From Colwellia sp. MB3u-41 (GTDB lineage Bacteria; Pseudomonadota; Gammaproteobacteria; Enterobacterales; Alteromonadaceae): 64,000 nt of DNA. Where the stretch lies: assembly GCF_014076845.1 (NCBI RefSeq), contig NZ_JACGUT010000084.1:186001-250000 (forward strand). The letters are read 5' to 3'. Below the pieces are notes generated by a model. That model ran no database searches and was not told the DNA's origin. It was given only the letters and a program-made list of their open reading frames with translations. A program made the position numbers and the translations under genes. Positions 53,888-63,659 of the stretch are shown in pieces. Position 1 is the first letter of the stretch, and each line of letters starts with the position of its first letter.

Positions 53888-54853
53888 ATGGGTTTTAAAC
53901 GTGCTTTAGGCGCTATAGGTTTAGCAAGCTTGGTGAGTTTCTCATCAATAGCAATGGATAAAGATTTACCTGAATATAAAAAAGTTAGTGGTATTTCAGG
54001 TAACTTATCTTCAGTGGGTTCAGATACCTTAGCAAACATGATGACATTCTGGGCTGAAGAGTTTAAACGCACTTACCCAAATGTGAATATACAAATTCAA
54101 GCCGCTGGTTCATCTACTGCGCCACCAGCATTAACAGAAGCCACTTCAAATTTAGGCCCTATGAGCCGTAAGATGAAGTCGCGTGAAATAGAATCATTTG
54201 AAAAACGTTACGGCTATAAACCAATGGCTGTTCGTGTTGCTATTGACGCATTAGCGGTATTTGTTCATAAAGATAACCCTATTAAAGGATTACGTATTGA
54301 TCAAGTTGATGCTATTTTTTCAAATAACCGCAAATGTGGTGCTGATAAAGATGCAGACCGTTGGGGCGACTTAGGTTTAACAGGTGACTGGGAAGCAAAA
54401 GACATTCAACTTTATGGTCGTAACTCAGTTTCTGGTACTTACGGTTACTTTAAAAAGAAAGCCCTTTGTAAAGGTGATTTTAAAAACACGGTTAATGAAC
54501 AACCAGGCTCAGCTTCAGTCGTTCAATCAGTATCCTCTTCACTAAATGGTATTGGATATTCTGGTATCGGTTATACAACTTCAGGTGTTCGTGCTTTAGC
54601 TTTGTCTAAAAAAGGTGACAACTATGTTGAAGCTAATATGGAGAATGCCATATCGAAAAAATACCCATTATCTCGTTTTTTATACGTTTACGTAAACAAG
54701 CACCCTAACAAGCCATTAGCGCCAATGGATGCTGAGTTTTTAACAATGGTACTTTCTCAGTCAGGTCAAAAGATTGTAGAAAAAGATGGTTATATTCCAC
54801 TACCTAATTCGGTTGTTCAAAAAGAATTGAAAAAACTAGGTATCAAGCTTTAA
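53888..54853 (+). CDS. pstS: Phosphate ABC transporter substrate-binding protein (PstS family)
   Basis: 321 aa from ATG 53,888 with GGAG 8 nt ahead (the GTG four codons earlier is rejected). Signal peptide ending [63 protein letters not shown] and [18 protein letters not shown] are the phosphate-binding loops of the family. It lacks pstCAB next to it: the following genes are a broken ppx and ppk on the other strand. The transporter may be elsewhere or this may be an extra phosphate-binding protein. Confidence 0.93.
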   Translation: MGFKRALGAIGLASLVSFSSIAMDKDLPEYKKVSGISGNLSSVGSDTLANMMTFWAEEFKRTYPNVNIQIQAAGSSTAPPALTEATSNLGPMSRKMKSREIESFEKRYGYKPMAVRVAIDALAVFVHKDNPIKGLRIDQVDAIFSNNRKCGADKDADRWGDLGLTGDWEAKDIQLYGRNSVSGTYGYFKKKALCKGDFKNTVNEQPGSASVVQSVSSSLNGIGYSGIGYTTSGVRALALSKKGDNYVEANMENAISKKYPLSRFLYVYVNKHPNKPLAPMDAEFLTMVLSQSGQKIVEKDGYIPLPNSVVQKELKKLGIKL

Positions 54854-54877
54854 TCAATCGACCTAAGTTTATCTTTC

Positions 54878-54908
54878 AAAAGGTCTGATTCATATCAGGC
54901 CTTTTTTT
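54878..54908 (+). terminator. Intrinsic terminator of pstS
   Basis: AAAAGG-T-CTGAT..ATCAG-G-CCTTTTTTT, a stem with one mismatch and T-run, 25 nt after the pstS stop. Confidence 0.9.
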
Positions 54909-55157
54909 GTTTATATTAACGAGCGAGTACAACTATAAACACAAGCAATAGTTGAGTATCTTAAGCAGGCGCTTATTAGTAAATTTATCGCTACACGAAT
55001 GAAAAGCTAAACCCTTTCTGTAATAAAACTATAGAAAGGATTTTTTATTGGATAAAGAAAGTTGGGTAACATAATGAAAATTATTGAGATTTAACTTTAT
55101 CGATATTGTCAATAAAAAGACAAGATATACCGATTAAAAGTGATATTGAAGATAATG
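54909..55157. other. Short intergenic stretch between pstS terminator and ppx pseudogene
   Basis: About 250 AT-rich bases with no gene; part may be decaying 3' flank of the ppx pseudogene, whose stop is near 55,158. Confidence 0.45.
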
Positions 55158-56714
55158 CTAAAAATCAGCAGCAGCGTTATCATCAATAGAGGTTTCTAAA
55201 TTAATACCAAGCGTTACTATGGCTGCTTGCTCATAAAACAACTCAGTATCTACAATCGGGCGATTAAGAAGCCAATGCTGATCAATCTGTAATGTTAAGC
55301 TCTGGCCAGAAGCGTTACTGCTAGCAACAGGACAAAACCTATCATCCTGGCGCTGCTGACATAATAAAGTTGCTCGTCGCAATAAGCTGCAAATTTGCTT
55401 TAAACTCTCAGGGTTTAATAAATACCACTGGTACTGAGTGAGGTGGTGGGATTTTTTTTCGTTGATTTCCTACCAGCCAGGCAAGTGCGTGCTGCTCTTG
55501 GTTAAATCCAACTAAATCGCCATGGGTGAGAATATATTGTCCATGCTTTTGATAACCTGAAGGATTAATGTCAATCCCTAATTCATGTAGTTGCACAGCA
55601 AACATTAATAATTCAGTGTAAACGGGTGAAGATACAGCCCATTTCTTTTCAACTTGTGTCAACCATATTTTTAATACTTTCTGAATGATACTGACTTGTA
55701 TTTGGTTAACATTAAAACGAATTGCTAAGTTATTTACACTGCATTGACGGGTATTATTGTTTATATGGTCTGGCGTCAGGTTTTCAAGTTGTTTATATAA
55801 AACGCCTCACGAAGTGCATATTGACAATAATCAAGTGCGTTAATCTCCAAACACTCCATGAGTGCAATGGCAACACTTGAACAAATCAGTTCTTGTCGGT
55901 CTTCTTTTAAGCCATCAATATTTAACTCATGGTAATGGCGGTATTTTAATAGTTTTTTTTAACGTATACAGCTGTTTTAATGTGAATGGTTGTGGCAATT
56001 TTTCTTCATTGTTAAGTACTTTATATATATATTTGAATGTACCAGAAGTGCCAATAGCGCTTTGCCAACTCACGTTTTTAAACCGCTTGATAACAGAATC
56101 TATTTCATGCTTAGCGGCACGAATTGCTTTTTTAAAGCCTTTTTCACTGATTAACCTATCGGCAAGGTAGCTTTGCGTATAGCTAACACAACCAATATTT
56201 AAACTGGCTAAAGTCATTATTTCTTGTTGTTTACCAATAATGCACTTGGTACTGCCACCACCAATATCAATAATGAGTTGTTGTCCAAGGTTTTCACTAT
56301 GATGCGCAACTCCTTGGTAGATTAAACGGGCTTCTTCATACCCTAAAATGATTTCAATATCGTAAGGGAAAACTTTTGCTGCCTCTTGTATGCACGTTTC
56401 GATATTTTTGCTTTCGCAGGCTATGAGTCGCGACAATACGAAAATTTTCTTTATGAATATGGACAGCAAAACTGGCTATGTTACCAAGGGTTTTTACGCC
56501 CCGGTAAATAGCTTCAGCGCTTAAGTTATTATCTTTATCTCATCCCTGAGCAAGTTTTACACGGTATTTTTCCGAATGTAAAATTTGCAAATGTTCACCT
56601 ACTTTCTGGCGAGTACAAAGTGAAAACTATTTGAACCAATATCGAGTGCTGCAAAGTAATCTTGTGTTATGTTATGTTCTGTTCATTAGCGATTGTTGGA
56701 GGTTTTGGCATCAT
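55158..56714 (-). pseudogene. ppx: Exopolyphosphatase pseudogene (Ppx/GppA family)
   Basis: Reading through all frames reconstructs a full Ppx: ALDIGSNSFHFVLA near the start, LIIDIGGGSTKCIIG in the middle, IGTSGTFKYIYKVL, RYHYHELNIDGLKEDR, and a C-terminal helical part (LMFAVQLHELGIDINPSGYQ; ILTHGDLVGF). At least seven lesions break it: a 5-base duplication at 56,665-56,678, single-base losses near 56,608, 56,416 and 55,804, a TGA at 56,540-56,542 where a Leu codon is expected, and +1 errors in T8 runs at 55,953-55,960 and 55,452-55,459. It begins on the base after the ppk stop, so it was the second gene of a ppk-ppx operon. Confidence 0.92.
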
Positions 56715-58910
56715 TTACTCATGATTTTTTACAGTTTTACTCGCCATTGTAGACACACTTTTTATATTTGCTAGGGTTTTTATTAACCATTGCTGGTCTA
56801 TAAACTCCTGTTCTTGCAAATAATCATAGATAGCTACTTGTGAACGAACACGCTCATTATTATTGTGGCTAACATAGTGATTTTTCTGCTGACGATCAAT
56901 TATTCTCGCTTTGGTATTATCTTTAAAATGTAGCTCAATGGTATGTAATATTCGTGTTTTTAACTCTTCATCATATATAGGGCAAGCCACTTCTACTCGG
57001 TGATCTAAATTTCTTTCCATCCAATCTGCAGAAGTGATAAATACTTGCTTATTTCCCTCATTATGAAACACCATTACTCTAGGATGTTCTAAATATTGAT
57101 CGATAATAGAAATGACTTTTATTTTTTCACTCATCCCTTTCACACCAGGAATAAGTGAGCACATACCACGTATAATTAAACGAATATTGACTTTAGCGTT
57201 GCTGGCCGAATACAATTTGGTGATTAAGCCTTTATCAACTAGATTATTGAGCTTTAAAATTATCTCCGCTTTATCACCTTGCTCTGCAACCTGAATTTCA
57301 TGATCAATAAGTTGATATAAGCGACGTCTTGCTGTTAACGGTGAAACAATTAAATGATTAAATCGAAAGCGTTTATAACTATGTGAAATAAAAGAAAATA
57401 CATTATTTACTTCTTGGCAAATTTCTTTATGTTTTGTAAAGAGTGAAAAGTCAGTATAAACGCGTGCGTTATTCTCATGGAAGTTGCCTGTACCAATGTG
57501 TGCATATTTCACCGTTTGTTCATCTTCAATTCGAGTAATTAAGCAAAGCTTTGCGTGAATTTTAAGTGTTTCAATACCAAATTCCACATGAATGCCCGCG
57601 TCTTTCATTACTTTTGCCCATTCAATATTTGCTTGCTCGTCAAATCTTGCTCGAAGCTCAATAACAACAGTAACCTTTTTACCATTTTTTACCGCTTCAA
57701 TTAACGAGTGGATGATACGTGAATTTTTTGCAACACGATAAACGTTAATTTTAATGCTTTTAACTAACGGATCATAAGAGGCTTGTCTGACAAACTCGGT
57801 GAAATGTTTAAATTTATGATAAGGGTAATACAATAAGATATCGTGCTGATGTATTGCATCAAAAACAGAATCAAAGGCCATAAAACGACTGGAGGCTAGT
57901 GGCGGTAATTCTGATTTTTCGAGATTTTTATTTCCTATATTAGGAAACTTTATAAAGTCTTTAAAATGACGATAACGAATGCCGGGTACCAAATTATCAA
58001 GTTCTTTTATTTTAAGTGCTTTACGTAAAAATGTGACCATATATTGTGGCATGTTATGGTCGTAAACTAAGCGTACCACATCAGCTTTTAACCGTTGTTT
58101 TAACCCCTTAGACATTTGGTCAAGTAAGCTTTCATCAAGGTCGTCAATTAAATTATATTCAGCATCACGGGTGAGCTTTATAGAATAGGCTTCTAATCTA
58201 TCGTAGTGAAATACCCCTTTAAAAAGCTTTTCAATAAAGAAATGTACAATATCATCAAGTAGCATTATGTATTGACTTTTACTGGGCCGATTTTCGCTAG
58301 AGAGCTTTTCTGGGATAAGAATAAAACGCTGAACTTCTTCGCGAGGGATCTCTACCAATGCAAACTGTGTACGTTGTGCCTGTAATTTATTTTCGCAATT
58401 TAAGGCGACTAAAAAATAAATACCGTCATCGTCAATACAGTGAGTTAAATGTGTTTTTGAGTGGATAACAATAGGGGTAATATGACGAATAATTCGGTTA
58501 TCAAAATACTGCTCTAGCCATGATTTTTGGTCAACATTAAGTTTGCTCTCAATATTATTTGATTGATTGTCGTTAAAAAGAATTTCTATATTCTTATCGG
58601 TAAGTTGTGAAAAAAGGCGCTCGGCAACACGTTTAAACTCTTCGGTAGAGGCATTGACTTTATCGCTAATTTGCTGATGTAACAGTGTATTGGTTTTTTG
58701 TCCGTTGTTTTGAGCAACTTCTAAAATAGCACTTCGACGAATACCCGCAATACGAACACGAAAAAACTCATCTAAATTTGCTGAATAAATACCTAAAAAA
58801 CGAATACGCTCAATAAGAGGAACTGTTTCATCAGCCGCTTCTTGTAGCACACGTTCGTTGAAGGTAAGCCAGCTAAGTTCTTTGTCAAAAAAGGTAAGAG
58901 GATTATTCAT
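56715..58910 (-). CDS. ppk1: Polyphosphate kinase 1
   Basis: 731 aa, intact, slightly longer than the 688-aa E. coli enzyme. FFDKELSWLTFNERVLQEA begins the N domain, FRVRIAGIRR follows, the head domain has DILLYYPYHKFKHFTEFVRQ, and the catalytic core has VVIELRARFDEQANIEWAKV, the phospho-histidine segment LKIHAKLCLITR and YAHIGTGNFHENNARVYTDF. RGMCSLIPGVKGMSEKI and SADWMERNLDHRVEV complete the C domains. It makes inorganic polyphosphate from ATP. Next to Pho genes and a dead ppx, so polyP degradation must rely on other enzymes. Confidence 0.95.
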   Translation of the reverse strand: MNNPLTFFDKELSWLTFNERVLQEAADETVPLIERIRFLGIYSANLDEFFRVRIAGIRRSAILEVAQNNGQKTNTLLHQQISDKVNASTEEFKRVAERLFSQLTDKNIEILFNDNQSNNIESKLNVDQKSWLEQYFDNRIIRHITPIVIHSKTHLTHCIDDDGIYFLVALNCENKLQAQRTQFALVEIPREEVQRFILIPEKLSSENRPSKSQYIMLLDDIVHFFIEKLFKGVFHYDRLEAYSIKLTRDAEYNLIDDLDESLLDQMSKGLKQRLKADVVRLVYDHNMPQYMVTFLRKALKIKELDNLVPGIRYRHFKDFIKFPNIGNKNLEKSELPPLASSRFMAFDSVFDAIHQHDILLYYPYHKFKHFTEFVRQASYDPLVKSIKINVYRVAKNSRIIHSLIEAVKNGKKVTVVIELRARFDEQANIEWAKVMKDAGIHVEFGIETLKIHAKLCLITRIEDEQTVKYAHIGTGNFHENNARVYTDFSLFTKHKEICQEVNNVFSFISHSYKRFRFNHLIVSPLTARRRLYQLIDHEIQVAEQGDKAEIILKLNNLVDKGLITKLYSASNAKVNIRLIIRGMCSLIPGVKGMSEKIKVISIIDQYLEHPRVMVFHNEGNKQVFITSADWMERNLDHRVEVACPIYDEELKTRILHTIELHFKDNTKARIIDRQQKNHYVSHNNNERVRSQVAIYDYLQEQEFIDQQWLIKTLANIKSVSTMASKTVKNHE

Positions 58911-59042
58911 CTTGTTTACTCAAACGTAATTGATATTACTGTTAAAACAAGTATAGGTAAAAATATGTCGGTTTTATTATGCCAATAAAGACTGGTGGAA
59001 GCAGGCTAATAAAACCGTAAGGGTTAGGTGATAGCCTTATGA

Positions 59043-59540
59043 CTAACGAGAAATATCAACCATTAAATCGTCAGCCAAGTCCTCTAATGCACCTATTAAG
59101 CTGTTTGTTTGTTCATTATCAACAGATAAGGTTATTTTCGCTTTAAAAAGTGCTTGTCCTGTATGGGGGGCATTGTCTTGTACGCTAACCAGTTTTAACA
59201 TATTACCCCCTTGATGATGAATAACAGCCGATATCTCTTCTACAATACCTTCTCTGTCGTTCGCTGTAAGTTCTAAAACAATGTTAGCGGCATTGTTGGC
59301 TTTTTCTGGAGTAGCTTGTTCAATGTTTATGGTAAAGCCAGGCAATGCTTTTAAATCACGGGTTAACGCTGCAGATTGAGCTCGCTCTACTGTAATCTCT
59401 AGTACACCCGTAAAGAAGCCTGATAAGTGATGTAAACTACTATTTTGCCAGTTACCTTGGTGTTGCTTCACCACTTTTGATAAAGTTTCTACTAAACCAG
59501 GGCGATCTTTGGTCATAAATGAAATAACTAAATGGTTCAT
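59043..59540 (-). CDS. gcvR: ACT-domain regulatory protein (GcvR-like)
   Basis: 165 aa made of two tandem ACT domains (about 3-75: VISFMTKDRPGLVETLSKVV; about 88-163: LELTANDREGIVEEISAVI). This is the layout of GcvR, the glycine-cleavage repressor partner of GcvA, although many short ACT-ACT proteins of this kind remain uncharacterised. It shares a minus-strand run with the PilZ gene, 35 nt apart. Function by family is likely amino-acid-responsive regulation. Confidence 0.78.
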   Translation of the reverse strand: MNHLVISFMTKDRPGLVETLSKVVKQHQGNWQNSSLHHLSGFFTGVLEITVERAQSAALTRDLKALPGFTINIEQATPEKANNAANIVLELTANDREGIVEEISAVIHHQGGNMLKLVSVQDNAPHTGQALFKAKITLSVDNEQTNSLIGALEDLADDLMVDISR

Positions 59541-59575
59541 GATGTGCCTCTATAAAAAGCTGATTTTATATAGTA

Positions 59576-59956
59576 TTAAACTAAACGTGATAATTGTGAA
59601 AGCTCTTTGTGAAGTTGGCTTTCATCACCTAGGTTTAATTCAACTAACCTTCTTAAGTGCGTAACGCTGTCAATGTCAATGGCATTACACTGCAAGCCAA
59701 CCTCGCACTGCAAGCCTGTTTTATCACGGACCTCGTGCACTACGGCAATATGCATTTGAACAATTGATTCACCATTTGTTAAGTCAAAATGTAACAAGCC
59801 CAATTTGCCTTTTAATGAGCTTTCAATCTTAGGTACAGTGACTAATGCGCCATTAAGTGAAATGTCGTGGATAGTAACGGGATAATTTTGCTGTTCAACC
59901 TCTAATATCGCATTGATTGAAAACAAAATTCGTGTGAATTGACGTCTATTTTCCAT
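59576..59956 (-). CDS. PilZ-domain protein (probable c-di-GMP receptor)
   Basis: 126 aa consisting of one PilZ domain. The c-di-GMP-binding pattern is present: RRQFTR at residues 4-9 and DISLNGA (D/N-x-S-x-x-G) around 28-34, which lie on either side of the ligand. The C-terminal 40 residues are helical (HLRRLVELNLGDESQLHKEL). Expected to respond to cyclic di-GMP in motility or surface behaviour; the partner is unknown. A long terminator of ettA lies just upstream. Confidence 0.85.
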   Translation of the reverse strand: MENRRQFTRILFSINAILEVEQQNYPVTIHDISLNGALVTVPKIESSLKGKLGLLHFDLTNGESIVQMHIAVVHEVRDKTGLQCEVGLQCNAIDIDSVTHLRRLVELNLGDESQLHKELSQLSRLV

Positions 59957-60011
59957 TGCTTAAGTTCAAATAGTTAATTGGTAACTTCAGCATAGCTCCC
60001 TTTTGTAAAAA

Positions 60012-60061
60012 AGGCACTTTATTCATGTGAATTTTTATATATTCACATAAATAAAGTGCCT
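60012..60061 (-). terminator. Long terminator hairpin behind ettA
   Basis: Outer arms AGGCACTTTATT/AATAAAGTGCCT (12 bp), one mismatch, then inner ATGTGAAT/ATTCACAT (8 bp) around an 8-nt loop. On the minus strand it runs into TTTTTT, 56 nt after the ettA stop. Confidence 0.9.
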
Positions 60062-60117
60062 ATAACTATTTAATAACTAATAGATATTTTTTTGATAAAT
60101 TGCTTTCGGGGGGGATA

Positions 60118-61797
60118 TTACCCTATTTTTTTATATTTAATTCTATGAGGCTCAATAGCGGCTGGCCCTAAGGTCTTTTTCAACCATTCTTCATACTCTG
60201 TAAAGTTCCCTTCAAAGAAATTAATTTGTCCTTCGTCACGGTAATCTAAGATATGTGTTGAGATGCGATCAAGGAACCAGCGATCATGCGAAATAACCAT
60301 AGCACAGCCAGGAAACTCTAAAATAGCTTCTTCAAGTGCACGTAAGGTTTCAACGTCTAAGTCGTTGGTGGGCTCATCGAGCAATAATAAATTACCACCG
60401 GTTTTGACTAGTTTAGCTAAATGACAACGGTTACGTTCACCACCTGATAAGTCTTTGATTAATTTCTGTTGGTCGTTACCTTTAAAGTTAAATCGACTGA
60501 CATAAGCTCTGCTTGGAATTTGGTAAGTCCCAATTTCAATAATTTCACTGCCTTCAGAAATCTCTTGATAAACGGTTTTACTGCCATCCATGTCGTCACG
60601 GAATTGGTCAACACTCGCCAGTTTAACGGTATCACCCAATTCAATTGAACCTGAATCTTGTTTTTCATCACCCGACATCATTTTAAACAGTGTAGATTTA
60701 CCTGCACCGTTAGCACCGATGATGCCAACAATAGCGCCTTTGGGCATGCTAAAGCTTAAGTTGTCAATTAATACGCGATCGTCAAACGATTTGGTCAAGT
60801 TCTTAACGTCTAAAACTTTGTCACCTAAACGTGGTCCAGGAGGAATATAAAGTTCGTTAGTTTCATTACGTTTTTGGTTCTCTTGACTGTTCAATTCTTC
60901 AAAGCGTGCCATACGTGCTTTGCTTTTTGCTTGGCGTGCTTTAGGGTTCGAACGTACCCATTCTAATTCTTGTTTGATGGTTTTTTGTAAGGCGTTTTCT
61001 GATTTGTTTTCTTGTGCTAAACGCGCATCTTTTTGTTCTAACCATGAAGAGTAGTTGCCTTCCCATGGAATACCGTAGCCTCTGTCTAGTTCTAATATCC
61101 AGCCAGCTACATTATCAAGGAAGTATCTATCATGGGTAATAGCAACAACAGTGCCAGGGTAGTCATGTAAAAAACGCTCTAACCATGCAACAGATTCAGC
61201 ATCTAAATGGTTAGTGGGTTCATCAAGTAACAACATGTCAGGTTTTTGTAATAATAAATGACATAAAGCAACACGACGGCGTTCACCACCACTTAATACC
61301 GCTATTTTTTGGTCCCAAGCAGGTAAACGCAATGCGTCAGCTGCACGTTCTAGTACGTTATCAATATTGTGACCATCTTGAGAGTTGATAATATCCTCAA
61401 GCTCACCTTGTTCTTTAGCTAAAGCGTCGAAGTCTGCATCTTCTGCAGCGTATTCGTTATAAACTTCGTCAAGTCGAGCAAGGGCATTTTTAACTTCAGA
61501 TACTGCTGACTCAACGATTTCACGAACGGTTTTTTCTTCGTCAAGTATAGGTTCTTGAGGTAAGTAACCAATATTTGTGCCCGCTAAAGCCGTTGCTTCA
61601 CCTTCAAAGTCTTTATCCACACCTGCCATAATGCGAAGCAAGGTTGACTTACCTGAGCCGTTCAAACCTAAAACACCAATTTTAACGCCTGGGAAAAATG
61701 AAAGACTAATATCTTTAAGTATTGTTCTTTTAGGTGGAACCACTTTTGATACGCGGTTCATCGACATGATAAATTTATCTGGTAATGGTTGTGCCAT
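60118..61797 (-). CDS. ettA: Energy-dependent translational throttle protein (ABC-F)
   Basis: 559 aa from ATG 61,797 (E. coli 555); a longer frame to 61,863 lacks support. Two ABC cassettes in one chain with no membrane segments: Walker A GLNGSGKSTLLRIMAG and GANGAGKSTLFKMMSG, signatures LSGGERRRVALC and LSGGERNRCHLA, Walker B LLLDEPTNHLDAES and LLLDEPTNDLDVET. An arm and P-site tRNA-interacting linker lie between. It binds the ribosomal E site and gates the first elongation step according to the ADP/ATP ratio. Confidence 0.95.
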   Translation of the reverse strand: MAQPLPDKFIMSMNRVSKVVPPKRTILKDISLSFFPGVKIGVLGLNGSGKSTLLRIMAGVDKDFEGEATALAGTNIGYLPQEPILDEEKTVREIVESAVSEVKNALARLDEVYNEYAAEDADFDALAKEQGELEDIINSQDGHNIDNVLERAADALRLPAWDQKIAVLSGGERRRVALCHLLLQKPDMLLLDEPTNHLDAESVAWLERFLHDYPGTVVAITHDRYFLDNVAGWILELDRGYGIPWEGNYSSWLEQKDARLAQENKSENALQKTIKQELEWVRSNPKARQAKSKARMARFEELNSQENQKRNETNELYIPPGPRLGDKVLDVKNLTKSFDDRVLIDNLSFSMPKGAIVGIIGANGAGKSTLFKMMSGDEKQDSGSIELGDTVKLASVDQFRDDMDGSKTVYQEISEGSEIIEIGTYQIPSRAYVSRFNFKGNDQQKLIKDLSGGERNRCHLAKLVKTGGNLLLLDEPTNDLDVETLRALEEAILEFPGCAMVISHDRWFLDRISTHILDYRDEGQINFFEGNFTEYEEWLKKTLGPAAIEPHRIKYKKIG

Positions 61798-62405
61798 GGA
61801 AAACCTTATTATTTGAAGGAAGAAATTAACTTGTCGATATTTTAGGTTAAAGGGGCTGGGCAAGCAAATGTGTTTAAAGGGATTTAATTTTTTTCATCAA
61901 GTGGTAGATAACATAGAAGTAATAAGTTAAAGCACAGCCTTTGACTTATTACACATTGAATATACGAGTAATGAAGTCTCTTTACTGCCGCCCCTCTAAG
62001 TTATGACTAAGGAGGATGTATTACAGCAAAAGCTATTTGCATTAAAATCTAGCATCGTCGTGAATAAATATATTTTAAAGTGTCACGTTCTTAATTCAAA
62101 GAGACGTTACGGTAGTGTTGCTTGTGTTGTTTTTTCAGGGCGGTTGACAGGAATTGATGTCAGTCGAGTATGATTAAGTCATGTTGATAACGCTATGAAA
62201 TAGTTTTATATTTTTATCGCGTTTAACTTGGTTTTATTGAAGGTTGTAACAACTGTGTAGCTCTTATGTTATGTAGGTGTAGTTAGCGGGGCTTGTTAGC
62301 TATTGTTTTCATTGGTTTTTATTTGCTTTTTTTTTGGTGGTGCATTGCTTAATACCCGATATTCACCTACATTATAGACCTTACGTCTTATTTGGCTGTT
62401 TAGAT
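61798..62405. other. Divergent intergenic region, ettA to outer-membrane gene
   Basis: About 600 AT-rich bases hold two divergent promoters. An imperfect 13-bp inverted repeat (TAATAAGTTAAAG at 61,920; CTTTGACTTATTA at 61,939) lies about 120 bases ahead of ettA. No gene was recognised; an ATG at 62,334 in frame with the next gene would give a non-signal-like N-terminus and is rejected. Confidence 0.5.
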
Positions 62406-63659
62406 ATGTTTCCTGTGCAATGCAAAAACCTGCTTGGTTTATTTCTTTTTTTATTTTTTTTTGTATCATACGCCCAAGCAAGTAATGGAGAAAATGATAA
62501 ATTACAATTCAGTGGGTTTGCAACTTTAGGGGTGGTTTTCTCCGATTCTGACCATTATGGTTATCGTAAAGATGTCAGTTCAGATGAAGGGGTCTTTTCA
62601 GGTGATATTGATTTTAAGCAACAATCATTGCTTGGTTTACAAGCGAACTGGTCTATTTCGCCTAACTTAGATGCTGTTTATCAAGGTGTACTGAGAGATT
62701 TAGTTGAACCATCACTAGATAGATACACTACGCTGGCGTTCCTTCGCTATGAAGTCAATACAAATTGGAATGTAAGAGTCGGTCGAACGGCTCCTGATCT
62801 TTTTTTATTAACAGAATACCGTGATGTTGATTTTTCTTATATTTGGGCAACTGCGCCCAATGAAGTCTATGGCATTATACCTTACCGAAGTATCGATGGC
62901 ATTGATGTTACTTATAGTGAAAGAGGTTTAGGTGGTGTTTTTAAAACAAAATTATTCAGCGGTTCAAGTGAAGCAGAAATTTCTGGGGACTCGATAGTTC
63001 AAAAAGTCAAAATTGAAGACATTATGGGGATTTCTTTTTCTTTCGATCATTTTAATTGGACAGTTCAGGTAAAACATAGCCAAGTTAATATTGCCAATGA
63101 GCCTTTATCTAATATCTATTTAGCTGAAAATATTAGCCAAATCCCTGATTTCTTATGGCCTAATTCACAAAGCTTTGCTCAGTCATTATTACTTAAGAGT
63201 GAGAAAGTAAGCTACTTTTCGATAAGTGGTCAATACCAGTGGCATAATTGGTTAGCTTCTGCTGAAGTTTCACAAATCAATTCAAAAAGTGATGTCATTC
63301 CTAAAATAACCAGTGGCTATGCCGCTTTGTCATACCAACTTAATGCTCATCAATTTTATGGTATTTATGCTTTTACTGATTCCAAAAATTATGTTTTTAA
63401 TGAGCCTAACGTTAATGAAGTTGCCTTGAATGAACTTATTCAAGGTACAACGATGTTAATGAACTTTTATTCGGCAAATCAGCAAACTATCTCTTTGGGC
63501 TGGCGTTGCGATATTACCAACGATATTGCATCTTCATTGCAATGGAACCACACACAAGTTGACGAAACGGGTAGTGTATTATGGTTAAATAAAGCGAGTG
63601 AGCATAATTCAAAAGAAAGAGTTAATACCTTTCTATTAACATTGAGCATGGTTTTCTGA
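62406..63659 (+). CDS. Outer-membrane beta-barrel (porin-like) protein
   Basis: 417 aa from ATG 62,406, chosen because it gives a clean signal peptide (LLGLFLFLFFFVSYAQA|S). The mature part is strand-rich with aromatic girdles: LQFSGFATLGVVFSDS, FLRYEVNTNWNVRVGRTAPD, GISFSFDHFNWTVQVKHSQ, and it ends LLTLSMVF with terminal Phe, as barrels do. It resembles porin-like proteins that precede small periplasmic phosphate-binding-like genes. It overlaps the next gene by one base (TGATG), so the two are coupled. Substrate unknown. Confidence 0.83.
   Translation: MFPVQCKNLLGLFLFLFFFVSYAQASNGENDKLQFSGFATLGVVFSDSDHYGYRKDVSSDEGVFSGDIDFKQQSLLGLQANWSISPNLDAVYQGVLRDLVEPSLDRYTTLAFLRYEVNTNWNVRVGRTAPDLFLLTEYRDVDFSYIWATAPNEVYGIIPYRSIDGIDVTYSERGLGGVFKTKLFSGSSEAEISGDSIVQKVKIEDIMGISFSFDHFNWTVQVKHSQVNIANEPLSNIYLAENISQIPDFLWPNSQSFAQSLLLKSEKVSYFSISGQYQWHNWLASAEVSQINSKSDVIPKITSGYAALSYQLNAHQFYGIYAFTDSKNYVFNEPNVNEVALNELIQGTTMLMNFYSANQQTISLGWRCDITNDIASSLQWNHTQVDETGSVLWLNKASEHNSKERVNTFLLTLSMVF

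Noticed and set aside
55927-56469. Separate 180-aa Ppx-like protein
   Set aside because: It is a fragment: the first ~17 residues come from a wrong frame and the C-terminus from a +1 slip; the flanking fragments continue the same ppx gene.
55158-56714. Sequencing error as the sole reason for the broken ppx
   Set aside because: Two of the lesions are in T8 runs and could be errors, but a 5-base duplication, an in-frame TGA and three further single-base losses in one gene, with clean genes on both sides, argue for real decay. Not fully excluded.
60590-60850. Plus-strand frame inside ettA
   Set aside because: Antisense shadow of the conserved ABC-F gene.
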